DNA of 38,198 nucleotides from an uncultured Clostridia bacterium (GTDB taxonomy: Bacteria; Bacillota; Clostridia; Oscillospirales; CAG-272), in NCBI GenBank assembly GCA_947631245.1, contig CANRKP010000018.1:1-38198 (forward strand), given 5' to 3'. Every line of letters begins with the position of its first letter. Positions within the stretch are counted from its first letter, which is position 1. This document shows, piece after piece, positions 15,213-23,374 of this stretch. Both the position numbers and the translations under genes were made by a program. The notes under the pieces were generated by a model. That model searched no databases. It was not told the origin of the DNA and saw nothing but the letters and a program-made list of their open reading frames with translations.

Positions 15213-17120
15213 ATGTTCAAGGTAAAATTCGAAAACGGACCCGAATACGAGGCAAGCGCCCCGATATCGGTCTACGACGCCGCGAAGGAAGCCGGCATTA
15301 TCTCGCGCGAGATCATTGCCGCCGTCGTCGATGAAAAGACAGTCGACCTGACGCACCCTCTCGACCGCGACTGCACGGTCAGGCTCTGCACGTTTGACGA
15401 CGCGGAGGGCAAGCACGCATTCTTCCACACGGCGAGCCACATAATGGCGCAGGCGATAAAGCGCCTTTACCCCGAGGCTAAGCTGACGATAGGTCCCGCC
15501 ATCGAGACGGGCTTCTACTACGACATCGACCGCGACGAGCCGTTTACGCAGGAGGATCTGCCGAAGATCGAAGCGGAGATGAAAAAGATCGTCAACGAGA
15601 ACTATAAGCTCGAACGGTTCACGCTCCCGAGAGAGGAAGCAATAAAATTCATGGAGGAAAAGGACGAGCCCTACAAGGTCGCCCTCATCGCGCGCGTTCC
15701 CGAGGGGGAGGAGATATCCTTCTACCGTCAGGGCGAATTCGTCGACCTCTGCGCCGGTCCGCACCTCTTCTCGACGGGCGCAGTCCGCGCGTTCAAGCTC
15801 ACCTCGCTGACGGGCGCGTACTGGGAGGGCGACTCGAAAAACAAGATGCTGCGCCGCATTTACGGCGTCGCGTTCCCAAACAAGACGCTGCTCTCCGAGC
15901 ACATGAACATGCTCGAGGAGGCGAAGCGCCGCGACCACAGAAAGATAGGTCACGACCTCGACCTCTTCGACATCTACGACGAGGGACCCGGCTTCCCGTT
16001 CTTCCTGCCTAAAGGCATGGTGCTTCGCAATATCCTCGAGGACTTTTGGCGCGAGGAGCACAGGAAAGCTGGATATGAGGAGATAAAAACCCCCATGATG
16101 CTCTCCCGCGAGCTTTGGGAACGCTCCGGTCACTGGGACCACTACAAGGACAACATGTATACGACGAAGATAGACGACCGCGATTTCGCCATCAAGCCGA
16201 TGAACTGCCCCGGCGGAATGCTCGTCTTCAAGCGCAAGATATGGAGCTACCGTGAGCTCCCCGTCCGCTGCGGCGAGCTCGGTCTTGTCCACCGTCACGA
16301 GCTGTCGGGCGCTCTGCACGGTCTTATGCGCGTGCGCTGCTTCACTCAGGACGACGCGCACATCTTCATGCGCCCCGATCAGATAAGGGACGAGATAAAG
16401 GGCGTCTACAACCTCATTGACAAGGTCTACAAGCTCTTCGGCTTCACATATCACGTCGAGCTCTCGACGCGCCCGGAGAATTCCATCGGGACCGACGAGA
16501 TGTGGGAGCTCGCGACGGACGGACTGCGCGGCGCACTCGACGACCTCGGCGTCAACTACGTCGTCAATGAGGGCGACGGCGCATTCTACGGTCCGAAGAT
16601 AGACTTCCACCTCCGCGACTGCATCGGCAGGACTTGGCAGTGCGGCACGATACAGCTCGACATGAACCTGCCCGAGCGGTTCGACCTGACCTACGTCGGC
16701 GCGGACAACGAAAAGCACCGCCCCGTCATGATACACCGCGTTGTTTTCGGCTCGATAGAGCGCTTCATAGGCATCCTGACCGAGCACTTCGCGGGCGCGT
16801 TCCCGCTGTGGCTCGCTCCCGTGCAGATGACGGTCACCGCCATCCGCACCGACATCAACGACTACGCGCGCGAGGTCTACGAAAAGCTCGACGCCGCCGG
16901 CTTCCGCGTCGAATTTGACGACAGAAACGAGAAGATCGGCTACAAGATTCGTGAGGCGCAGCTCCAGAAGATACCCTACGTCCTCGTCGTCGGCGACCGC
17001 GAGCGCGAAAGCGGCACCGTCTCCGTCCGCTCCCGCAAAGAGGAGAACAAGGCGATAGTAATGCCACTCGACGACTTCATCTCCTCCGCCAAAACCGAGG
17101 TCGAGACGAAGGCTCTGTAA
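15213..17120 (+). CDS. thrS: Threonyl-tRNA synthetase
   Basis: This class II synthetase charges tRNA-Thr. Its 635 residues are the normal length. Domains in order are an N-terminal TGS domain (about 1-60), an editing/second domain beginning FHTASHIMAQAI, the catalytic core (about 240-530) and an anticodon-binding domain (about 535-635). The core shows MNCPGGML with the zinc-binding Cys, motif 2 around RHELSGALHGLMRVR, the DDAHIF His, and IHRVVFGSIERF of motif 3. Start ATG 15213 has AAGGAG correctly spaced, whereas the frame-extending ATG at 15165 lies in the terminator T-run. It is regulated by the T-box leader upstream, so expression rises on threonine starvation. It ends at the convergent repeat hairpins. 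Confidence 0.97.
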   Translation: MFKVKFENGPEYEASAPISVYDAAKEAGIISREIIAAVVDEKTVDLTHPLDRDCTVRLCTFDDAEGKHAFFHTASHIMAQAIKRLYPEAKLTIGPAIETGFYYDIDRDEPFTQEDLPKIEAEMKKIVNENYKLERFTLPREEAIKFMEEKDEPYKVALIARVPEGEEISFYRQGEFVDLCAGPHLFSTGAVRAFKLTSLTGAYWEGDSKNKMLRRIYGVAFPNKTLLSEHMNMLEEAKRRDHRKIGHDLDLFDIYDEGPGFPFFLPKGMVLRNILEDFWREEHRKAGYEEIKTPMMLSRELWERSGHWDHYKDNMYTTKIDDRDFAIKPMNCPGGMLVFKRKIWSYRELPVRCGELGLVHRHELSGALHGLMRVRCFTQDDAHIFMRPDQIRDEIKGVYNLIDKVYKLFGFTYHVELSTRPENSIGTDEMWELATDGLRGALDDLGVNYVVNEGDGAFYGPKIDFHLRDCIGRTWQCGTIQLDMNLPERFDLTYVGADNEKHRPVMIHRVVFGSIERFIGILTEHFAGAFPLWLAPVQMTVTAIRTDINDYAREVYEKLDAAGFRVEFDDRNEKIGYKIREAQLQKIPYVLVVGDRERESGTVSVRSRKEENKAIVMPLDDFISSAKTEVETKAL

Positions 17121-17137
17121 GGTTTGTATTTTCGTGG

Positions 17138-17250
17138 GGAAGGAAAACTCTTCGAAAGAGTTTTCCTTCCACACACCCATCTTTTCAGAACTTTTCGGGA
17201 ATTTTATAAAAGTTTAGAGGGGGAGGAACCTTTAAAGAGGTGCCTCCCCC
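17138..17250. repeat. Two convergent palindromic repeats, copies B and C
   Basis: Copy B is a perfect 15-bp stem (17138-17152 with 17156-17170, loop CGA). Copy C has an 8-bp GGGGGAGG/CCTCCCCC stem (17219-17226 with 17243-17250) extended past a mismatch by ACCT/AGGT. They point toward each other and share the tail between them (CTTTTCAGAACTTTTCGGG...TAAAAGTTTAGA). They lie between the convergent ends of thrS and the sigma-factor gene and probably terminate both. Confidence 0.85.
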
Positions 17251-17257
17251 GCATATT

Positions 17258-18925
17258 TTATCTATACAGCGTCATCATGTATGCGTACTCGCGGAGCCTG
17301 CCGTCCTCGGGCGGCGGGAGCGTGCCACAGTCGATGAGAGCGTTTATGACCGTATCGCACACGAAGCCCGAGAAGAGCGAATTTGCGCGATGGTACTCAC
17401 CGTAAAGATGCGGCGGCAGCGCCGAGCGCAAAAACTTCGCCATTCTCTCCGCTATCGTCTTCGCGAACGGACGAAGGATGGAGGACAGCCCGTCCGATAC
17501 CTCGTACAATCTCGATTTATCCTCGCCGTCGATGACGAGAAACTTCGTGTAGAGCGTGTCGCCGTCGCGGTATATGTAACCTTCCTCTATCGCGCGCGCC
17601 GCCTGCTCGCGCTCATTCTCCGAGAGCGCGTTCACGTCCATGCCGTCGACAGCGCGCACCGCGAGCGTCAGCGCCTCGTCGTTTGCGATGTTGTAGTCAC
17701 AGTAGAAGTTCGCTCTGATGTTCGGGTTGTGATAAATATTGGAGATTTCTACGAGTTTGTAACCGCAGAAGTTCTTGACTGACGCCGTGTCGTTGCCCCA
17801 GCCGAAATCCTGTCCCGTGAGTTCATATCCGTATACGGAAAATGGGCGGTCGGGCTTTTCTGTGTCGCTGAAATATTCTTCGTCAAGTACCCTTTCGACT
17901 TCAAGACCGAGGGAATATCCTATATGAGGCGCCTGCCTCCACATGACGAGCGGCAGCGTCACGGTTTTGTTTTTGTACGGGAAAGAGAGATACTCCCTCT
18001 CGTGCCCGCTGACATAAGCCTTAATAGCCTTGACCGCATCGGGAACGACCTCGCTGTAAATCTCGCATCCGCGCGCAAACTCGTCTCTGTCTAAAAGCGG
18101 GAAATTGATGATATACTTTCCGCCGTCGACGCGGCGCAGCGCGCCGTATTTGCCGTTCTCTCCGTATACCTGCCTCTCACATTCCTCCTCGACGTACATC
18201 ATCGGCACGCCGAGCTCGTCCGATATCTCCTTCGGTGTGCGCGGCTTTTTGCGGCACAGCCAAAGGACATGAGTCGAAAACTGCCTTTCAATATCTTTTC
18301 TCGGGTCGCTCCACGTCGGGTTTCCGTTGCCCCATAAGGAAAGGTCTATCCTTCTCAGCGCTGTCGGCTTGTCCATCGTTTTTGTGCTTTTTTCTTCCAT
18401 GTTCATGATCTCCTTTACCTCGTCCCGAATTTTGCCTCTCGCAGACCTCAGCCGCTCGCGTACCGCGCCCTCGCTCGTGCGCTGCCGCCTCGCTATTTCC
18501 GCCACCGGCAGCCCGTCGAGGTAAAACGATATCATAACCTCGCGGTATATGCGCGACAGAAACGCGATCCTGTGCAGTATGAGCGACAGCGCCTCGCTGT
18601 CGGCAGCGTCCACGTCCATATCCGCCGCCGTGTCCTCCATGTTCGCCATCGCAAGGTCGGGGTCGCCCTGATATGTACGGGCGGCGGTGCGATTCTTTCT
18701 TTCGGCAAAATCTGCGTAGACGCGGCGCGCGATCTGCCAAATGAACGCGTAAGCGTTTTCAAGCTCCGCGTCCGGGTCGCGGTTCGCAGACTTTACTATT
18801 GCAAACGTGATGTCGGAGCAGAGCTCCTCCGCCTCGGCGCTGCCGCTCGTTCTCGCGTAGCACCAGCCGTAGAGGGAATCGAGCAGCTTTTGGTCGAGTG
18901 CCGTTGTCAGTCGGGACTTTTTCAT
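17258..18925 (-). CDS. ECF-type sigma factor with long C-terminal extension
   Basis: The 555-residue protein begins as an ECF sigma factor. Region 2 covers about 1-90 (YGWCYARTSGSAEAEELCSDI..., FIWQIARRVYADFAERKN). Region 4 lies at about 120-172, with the helix-turn-helix LPVAEIARRQRTSEGAVRERLRSA. About 375 further residues follow, which ordinary ECF factors lack. They open with a second helix-turn-helix-like stretch (RTPKEISDELGVPMMYVEEE) and then continue as a soluble alpha/beta region, perhaps a sensor or built-in regulator. Start ATG 18925 follows AAGGA, while the longer frame crosses its promoter. At the domain junction an internal AAAGGAG (18416-18410) precedes in-frame ATGs at 18406 and 18400. 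No anti-sigma gene is adjacent. Confidence 0.83.
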   Translation of the reverse strand: MKKSRLTTALDQKLLDSLYGWCYARTSGSAEAEELCSDITFAIVKSANRDPDAELENAYAFIWQIARRVYADFAERKNRTAARTYQGDPDLAMANMEDTAADMDVDAADSEALSLILHRIAFLSRIYREVMISFYLDGLPVAEIARRQRTSEGAVRERLRSARGKIRDEVKEIMNMEEKSTKTMDKPTALRRIDLSLWGNGNPTWSDPRKDIERQFSTHVLWLCRKKPRTPKEISDELGVPMMYVEEECERQVYGENGKYGALRRVDGGKYIINFPLLDRDEFARGCEIYSEVVPDAVKAIKAYVSGHEREYLSFPYKNKTVTLPLVMWRQAPHIGYSLGLEVERVLDEEYFSDTEKPDRPFSVYGYELTGQDFGWGNDTASVKNFCGYKLVEISNIYHNPNIRANFYCDYNIANDEALTLAVRAVDGMDVNALSENEREQAARAIEEGYIYRDGDTLYTKFLVIDGEDKSRLYEVSDGLSSILRPFAKTIAERMAKFLRSALPPHLYGEYHRANSLFSGFVCDTVINALIDCGTLPPPEDGRLREYAYMMTLYR

Positions 18926-19026
18926 TTGTTTTTCCTTTTTTTGATTGCGGTCGATCGGCGCTTTCACCCATATAGTCGGCGAAAGCGCGCCTGTGTCAGC
19001 GGGTAAAGAAGATTTTTTCAAAATAA

Positions 19027-19055
19027 ATTTTACGCTTTTCAAATTCGCGCGTCAA
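19027..19055 (-). promoter_or_regulatory. Promoter of the sigma-factor gene
   Basis: On the minus strand TTGACG (19055-19050) and TAAAAT (19032-19027) are 17 bases apart. The start point near 19020 supports the ATG at 18925. Confidence 0.75.
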
Positions 19056-19117
19056 CACATATCAAAGAAAAGCATCGGCGAGCGGGCAGTCCCTGTGCAA
19101 AATAATCGGCGGCAATC

Positions 19118-19146
19118 TTGACAATACGGGCGTGCCATAGTAAAAT
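19118..19146 (+). promoter_or_regulatory. Promoter of the structured leader/transketolase transcript
   Basis: TTGACA (19118-19123) and TAAAAT (19141-19146) have a 17-base spacer. Transcription would begin near 19153, about 245 bases ahead of the transketolase start. Confidence 0.8.
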
Positions 19147-19149
19147 ATA

Positions 19150-19375
19150 GCTGACGGGAGACGAACTTCACCGCTCCACGCGGGCGCTTTTCGGCGCCCG
19201 CGTGGAGTGCCGCGCAGTTTTCGGCGTCGTATCATCGTTCGGGCAAGAAAATACCCGCAGGCAATACTGGTTGTATTGCCAAGGGGACCCGACGCAGCAC
19301 GGGCGTTGATACGCCGTCGAAAACCGGTGAGGGTTCGCCTACCGGCAGCTACAGTATAGAAACTGTTTTAAATTA
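19150..19375 (+). ncRNA. Structured RNA of unknown class upstream of transketolase
   Basis: This non-coding stretch directly follows a strong promoter and folds extensively. H1 is a perfect 14-bp hairpin (19174-19187 with 19194-19207, loop TTTTCG). H2 is an 18-position stem (19217-19234 with 19307-19324) with 16 Watson-Crick pairs, one G-U and one mismatch. Inside H2 lie H3, GGCAATAC/GTATTGCC (19260-19267 with 19273-19280), and a CGGG/CCCG hairpin (19240-19243 with 19254-19257). H5 is CCGGTGAGG/CCTACCGG (19324-19345). A weak ACAGT/ACTGT hairpin followed by TTTT (about 19351-19370) could end it. The CGGG at 19240 could instead pair with CCCG at 19288-19291. It could be a riboswitch or attenuator for the transketolase genes, or a free-standing RNA. 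I do not recognise its class. Confidence 0.6.
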
Positions 19376-19397
19376 ACATAAAGGAGACATAAAACTT

Positions 19398-20234
19398 ATG
19401 GAGCAGGCAAAAGAAAGAGCGCTGAAGAGGACAGCGGCGGACGTGCGCCTCGGCATCATCGAGGCCGTCTACAACGCAAAGTCCGGACATCCGGGCGGGT
19501 CGCTCTCGGTTGCGGACATTCTGACGTACCTCTACTTTGAGGAAATGAACATCGACCCCAAGAACCCGAAATGGGAGGATCGCGACCGTTTTGTCCTTTC
19601 GAAAGGGCACACCTCGCCCGCTCTCTATTCGACGCTCGCGAACCGCGGCTACTTCCCGGTCGAGGACCTGAAAACGTTCCGTCACACGGGCAGCTATCTT
19701 CAGGGGCATCCCGACATGAAGGGAGTTCCCGGCGTTGACATGTCGTCGGGCTCGCTCGGTCAGGGCTTCTCGGTCGCGTGCGGCATGGCGCTCGCGGCGA
19801 AGCTCTCGGGCAAATCTTACCGCGTTTACACCGCCGTCGGCGACGGCGAGAGCGAAGAGGGGCAGATCTGGGAAGCGGCGATGTTCGCCTCGCACTATCA
19901 CCTTGACAATCTCGTGCTCATTATCGACTGGAACGGTCTTCAGATCGACGGCCGCATTACGGACGTTATGAACCCCACCCCGCACGACGAAAAGCTCCGC
20001 GCCTTCGGCTGGAACGTCATTTCGATAGACGCTCACGATTTCGGCGAGATCGAGGCGGCGTTCAAGGCGGCGCGCGAGCACAAGGGTCAGCCGACCGCCA
20101 TCATCGCAAAGTCGACGAAGGGCAAGGGCGTTTCCTTCATGGAAGACCAGGCTGGCTGGCACGGCAAAGCGCCGAACGAAGAGCAGTACGAGACCGCAAA
20201 GGCGGAGCTTCTCGCTCTGCGCGCGTCTATATGA
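19398..20234 (+). CDS. Transketolase, N-terminal (TPP-binding) subunit
   Basis: The 278-residue protein corresponds to the first domain of transketolase. It shows GHPGGSLSVADILTYLYF, the active-site DRFVLSKGHTSPALYS, and the TPP/Mg motif GDGESEEGQIWEAAMFAS...DWNGLQIDG. The enzyme transfers two-carbon ketol units in the non-oxidative pentose phosphate pathway and needs the second subunit, encoded next. AAAGGAG precedes ATG 19398 with good spacing. It is carried behind the structured leader at 19150-19375. Split transketolases are usual in many Clostridia. Confidence 0.95.
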   Translation: MEQAKERALKRTAADVRLGIIEAVYNAKSGHPGGSLSVADILTYLYFEEMNIDPKNPKWEDRDRFVLSKGHTSPALYSTLANRGYFPVEDLKTFRHTGSYLQGHPDMKGVPGVDMSSGSLGQGFSVACGMALAAKLSGKSYRVYTAVGDGESEEGQIWEAAMFASHYHLDNLVLIIDWNGLQIDGRITDVMNPTPHDEKLRAFGWNVISIDAHDFGEIEAAFKAAREHKGQPTAIIAKSTKGKGVSFMEDQAGWHGKAPNEEQYETAKAELLALRASI

Positions 20235-20255
20235 CGGAAAGGATGGTAAACTGAA

Positions 20256-21197
20256 ATGGCAGAAGCTGTTGCAACAAGAGAAAGCTACGGAAAAGCCCTC
20301 GCCGAATTCGGCGCAAAATATGAAAATCTCGTCGTACTCGACGCCGACCTCGCAAACGCGACAAAGACGGACACGTTCAAGAAAGCGTTCCCCGACCGCC
20401 ACTTTGACTGCGGCATCGCGGAGGCGAACATGATGTGCGTCGCCGCCGGTCTTTCGACTGCGGGATACATACCGTTCGCATCCACGTTCGCGATGTTCGC
20501 CTCCGGGCGCGCGTTCGAGCAGGTCAGAAACTCGATAGGATATCCTCATCTGAACGTCAAGATAGGCGCGACGCACGCCGGCATTACTGTCGGCGAGGAC
20601 GGCGCTTCGCATCAGTGCCTCGAGGACATCGCCCTCATGCGTACGATCCCGGGCATGACGATAATCAACCCCTCCGACGGAGTTGAGGCACGCGCCGCCG
20701 TCGAGGCAGCAATCAATCATTACGGTCCCGTCTACCTCCGCTTCGGCAGAATGGCGATACCCGTCATCAACGACCGCCCCGACTACAAATTCGAGCTCGG
20801 TCGCGGCATACAGATGGCGGACGGCAACGACGTCACCGTAATTGCCACCGGCATGATGGTAGAGGTTGCGCTCCGCGCGCGCAATCTGCTCGCTACCGAG
20901 GGCATCTCCGCTCGCGTCATCAACATTCACACGATAAAGCCTCTTGATGAGGAAATAGTGCTTCGCGCCGCCGCGGAAACGGGCGCGATAGTCACGGCTG
21001 AGGAAGCCTCCGTCATCGGCGGTCTCGGCGGCGCCGTCTCGGAACTGCTCTCAGAAAAGCGCCCGACGCCCGTCGTGAAGCTCGGCATCAACGACGTGTT
21101 CGGCAAATCCGGCCCCGCAAAGGAGCTCGTCACCCTCTTCGGTCTCACCGCCGAAAACGTCGCCGCGAAGGCGAAGGCCGCAATCGCGCTGAAGTAA
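20256..21197 (+). CDS. Transketolase, C-terminal subunit
   Basis: The 313-residue protein carries the pyrimidine-binding and C-terminal domains. The stretch FDCGIAEANMMCVAAGLSTAGYIPFASTF includes the catalytic Glu that activates TPP. The GATHAGITVGEDGASHQ stretch follows, then the C-terminal domain from about residue 190 (VTVIATGMMVEVALRARNLL). It follows the N-terminal subunit after 21 bases with a GGAAAGGA ribosome site and forms the working enzyme with it. It ends just before palindromic repeat copy D. DXP synthase is ruled out because the N-terminal subunit has the transketolase-type motifs. Confidence 0.95.
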   Translation: MAEAVATRESYGKALAEFGAKYENLVVLDADLANATKTDTFKKAFPDRHFDCGIAEANMMCVAAGLSTAGYIPFASTFAMFASGRAFEQVRNSIGYPHLNVKIGATHAGITVGEDGASHQCLEDIALMRTIPGMTIINPSDGVEARAAVEAAINHYGPVYLRFGRMAIPVINDRPDYKFELGRGIQMADGNDVTVIATGMMVEVALRARNLLATEGISARVINIHTIKPLDEEIVLRAAAETGAIVTAEEASVIGGLGGAVSELLSEKRPTPVVKLGINDVFGKSGPAKELVTLFGLTAENVAAKAKAAIALK

Positions 21198-21219
21198 GAT
21201 TAGTTTGATAAAGGCTTAT

Positions 21220-21290
21220 GCGAGGAAAAACCTTTGAAAAGGTTTTTCCTCGCGCTCCTTTTCTAAACTTTTTATGGATTTTTCTTATGA
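21220..21290 (+). repeat. Intergenic palindromic repeat, copy D
   Basis: A perfect 16-bp stem (21220-21235 with 21238-21253; GCGAGGAAAAACC core) has a 2-base loop. The tail is GCTCCTTTTCTAAACTTTTTATGGATTTTT, closely similar to copies A and F. It starts 22 bases after the transketolase stop. Confidence 0.85.
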
Positions 21291-21350
21291 ACGCTTGAGG
21301 AGAGCGGAGAATATACTGCTTTAAAGAATTTTATATAAGCAGGTGACAAT

Positions 21351-21869
21351 ATGAACATATCTCCTTCACCGTATTCCATAAGGCTGTTATCAACTCTCCG
21401 CTCGCGGCCGCAGGCGGCGGCGGAAATTTCGGGCGGCGACGCATATCCCGACATCAAAGGCGCGCTGCGTCTCTATCAGACGCGCGCGGGCGTAATCGTT
21501 TATGCGGAGGTTTCGGGGCTTCCCGCCTCGAGCGCTCCGTGCGAAGGGCGCATTTTCGGATTTCACATTCACGGCGGCTCCTCGTGCGGCGGCACGCCTG
21601 AGGAGCCGTTTTCGGAGGCGGGCTCGCACTACGACCCGGACGGCTGCGCGCACCCGTATCACGCCGGCGACCTGCCGCCCCTTTTCGGCAACGGCGGTTT
21701 TGCTCTCCTGCTCACGCTCACCGACCGCTTCACCGTTTCGGAGGTGATCGGCAAAACAGTTGTGATCCACGACAGCCCCGACGACTTCACGTCTCAGCCC
21801 GCGGGCAACTCCGGCAGCCGCATCGCGTGCGGAGTAATACGTCAGGTCGGCAGGGGACGGCTGCTGTAA
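21351..21869 (+). CDS. Cu/Zn superoxide dismutase-like protein
   Basis: The 172-residue protein has the Cu/Zn-SOD fold signature. Metal ligands appear in order: His-x-His in GFHIHGG, His in AGSHYDP, His residues in HPYHAGD with its Asp, and His in VIHDSPDD. The disulfide Cys of GGSSC and Cys/Arg of GNSGSRIACGVI are also present, so all classical ligands and the active-site Arg seem kept. No signal peptide is visible, so it should be cytosolic, unlike most bacterial SodC proteins. AGGTGA precedes ATG 21351. Family members turn superoxide into peroxide and oxygen, but activity of the cytosolic clostridial forms is not something I can confirm. It stands alone between copy D and a 240-base AT-rich gap. 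Confidence 0.87.
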   Translation: MNISPSPYSIRLLSTLRSRPQAAAEISGGDAYPDIKGALRLYQTRAGVIVYAEVSGLPASSAPCEGRIFGFHIHGGSSCGGTPEEPFSEAGSHYDPDGCAHPYHAGDLPPLFGNGGFALLLTLTDRFTVSEVIGKTVVIHDSPDDFTSQPAGNSGSRIACGVIRQVGRGRLL

Positions 21870-22042
21870 CGGCAGGCTTTTGTTTTTGACGGACATATGA
21901 GGGGCATTTGTTCGTATATACATAGCAAAAATGCTCTGATAAAATGCGTTTTTTCTCTCTATAAAGACAATTTAATGTTTATTCAAAAAAACAGGCAAGC
22001 TGCAATCAACCGACATTTGAATATCAAACAACTAATTGATAA

Positions 22043-22071
22043 TTGAATACTCGGGAAGCGTCTTGTATAAT
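22043..22071 (+). promoter_or_regulatory. Promoter of the XRE regulator
   Basis: TTGAAT (22043-22048) and TATAAT (22066-22071) have a 17-base spacer. The upstream 21930-22040 is markedly AT-rich and gene-free. Confidence 0.8.
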
Positions 22072-22075
22072 GAAA

Positions 22076-22107
22076 CTACACCGGTGAAAAAAGAATATGA
22101 GGTGTAG
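22076..22107 (+). promoter_or_regulatory. Inverted repeat over the start region of the XRE gene
   Basis: CTACACC (22076-22082) and GGTGTAG (22101-22107) are 7-base arms with an 18-base spacer. The left arm lies at the expected transcription start and the right arm contains the GAGGTG ribosome site. It may be an operator for autoregulation, or an RNA hairpin masking the ribosome site. Confidence 0.5.
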
Positions 22108-22109
22108 AC

Positions 22110-23273
22110 ATGAAAATAACAATAGGCAAAAAAATCAAGGAACTGCGGCTGCGTGACGCGAGGAAACAAGATGATTTGGCCTCCGCTGTCGGTGTCACCG
22201 CCCAAGCCGTTTCGCGTTGGGAGTCCGGTGGCAGTTATCCGGATTTGGAGCTCATTCCAAGCATAGCAAATTATTTTGGCGTGTCCGTTGATGAACTGTT
22301 TGGATACCAAAACGACCGAGAGAAAAAGATCGACGCTATTATCCGGAAAATCGACGCGTTTCACATAAAAGGACGCGGCGACGACGAATGGGTGGACGAA
22401 TGCTTGTCTATTCTAAGGGATGGGCTTGCCGAATTTCCGCAAAATGAGCGTCTTATGCTCACACTTGCCGATACGCTTTCTGAGGCAGGCTGGAGGCGTC
22501 ATCATGAATGGCTGTATTATGATGACGAGGGCTATATCCAGCATGACTATGATGTTCATAAGGAAAACCCGTATTGGGGCGAAGCAATCAGGCTCTGCGA
22601 GACACTGGCAGATTCGGCACATGATTATGAAATCGTCACAAAAGCGATCTCCATATTGGTGCTTCTCTACCGAAATATCGGAGAAAACGAAAAGGCCGTC
22701 GCTTGTGCTGATCGGATGCCCGAACTGCGCCATAGCCGGGAAGTTTTGCTTGCGGGCGCGGAGGACGGAAAAGAAGAGGCAAAATACGTCGGCGAGCTGC
22801 TTCTTAAAATGGCGGATATCTTTTCCGAGCAGATAGTATACGGATTGATCACCAACAAAAATCATTTTACAAGCGATTTGCCTGTTCAAAAAGTAAAGGG
22901 CGTTATAGCGCTTTGGAGACTTATCTGTGATGATGGAAACTTTGGCACTTATCATGGCAGTCTAATCAAGCTCTATCTGTATTTATCACGGCTTGAATGG
23001 GAACGCGGGCTGCACGAGGACGCTTTCTGCTCTCTCGATGAAGCGCTCCGTCACGCAAGGGCGCTCGAATCGCTCTGCGATGGAGAGGAACACGCTTACA
23101 CCGCGCCTCTCGTGTCCCGCGTGACATATAAGACAGAATTATGCTGTGGGATCGCAAAGACACTGCCGGATGATTGGCCGTTCTGGTGCAATCCGGATTA
23201 TGAACAAGTCGAAAAGGAAATAAAGGCCGATCCCCGTTGGAAAAAATGGGTGTCGCAATGTCGGGTTGAATGA
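22110..23273 (+). CDS. XRE-family transcriptional regulator with helical-repeat C-terminus
   Basis: The 387-residue protein has an N-terminal helix-turn-helix of the lambda-repressor/XRE type (about residues 5-60: KIKELRLRDARKQDDLASAVGVTAQAVSRWESG, then YPDLELIPSIANYFGVSVDELFGY). A roughly 310-residue mostly helical region follows with TPR-like repeats and paired aromatic-rich stretches such as HHEWLYYDDEG. Regulators of this build are common in gut Firmicutes, often near transporters or antibiotic-response genes, but no target is evident here. Codon use is less GC-biased than in its neighbours and the upstream DNA is AT-rich, so recent acquisition is possible. The start ATG has GAGGTG about 8 bases before it. 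Confidence 0.82.
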   Translation: MKITIGKKIKELRLRDARKQDDLASAVGVTAQAVSRWESGGSYPDLELIPSIANYFGVSVDELFGYQNDREKKIDAIIRKIDAFHIKGRGDDEWVDECLSILRDGLAEFPQNERLMLTLADTLSEAGWRRHHEWLYYDDEGYIQHDYDVHKENPYWGEAIRLCETLADSAHDYEIVTKAISILVLLYRNIGENEKAVACADRMPELRHSREVLLAGAEDGKEEAKYVGELLLKMADIFSEQIVYGLITNKNHFTSDLPVQKVKGVIALWRLICDDGNFGTYHGSLIKLYLYLSRLEWERGLHEDAFCSLDEALRHARALESLCDGEEHAYTAPLVSRVTYKTELCCGIAKTLPDDWPFWCNPDYEQVEKEIKADPRWKKWVSQCRVE

Positions 23274-23308
23274 ATATTGCGATTTTTTGTTTTTTCCGCA
23301 ATAATATA

Positions 23309-23337
23309 TTGCCGCGGCGCGATAAAACTGGTATAAT
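23309..23337 (+). promoter_or_regulatory. rhaD promoter
   Basis: TTGCCG (23309-23314) and TATAAT (23332-23337) are 17 bases apart. They fall between the XRE stop and the rhaD start and exclude the longer rhaD frame. Confidence 0.75.
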
Positions 23338-23374
23338 GAAAAGGTCAGGACAAAATCAAAAACGAGGGCAGCTT

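Noticed and set aside
14553..17180. 875-codon minus-strand open frame
   Set aside because: It is antisense to thrS, mgsA-like and the T-box, has no recognisable domain, and its composition reflects GC-rich codon mirroring.
19150..19397. TPP or cobalamin riboswitch ahead of transketolase
   Set aside because: TPP was attractive because transketolase uses it, but no CUGAGA or related core is present. The CCGGTG...CCGG...ACAGT stretch only superficially recalls the cobalamin core and lacks the B12 box.
19368..20930. 520-codon minus-strand open frame
   Set aside because: It lies opposite both transketolase genes, which have full motifs; no ribosome site or domain is visible.
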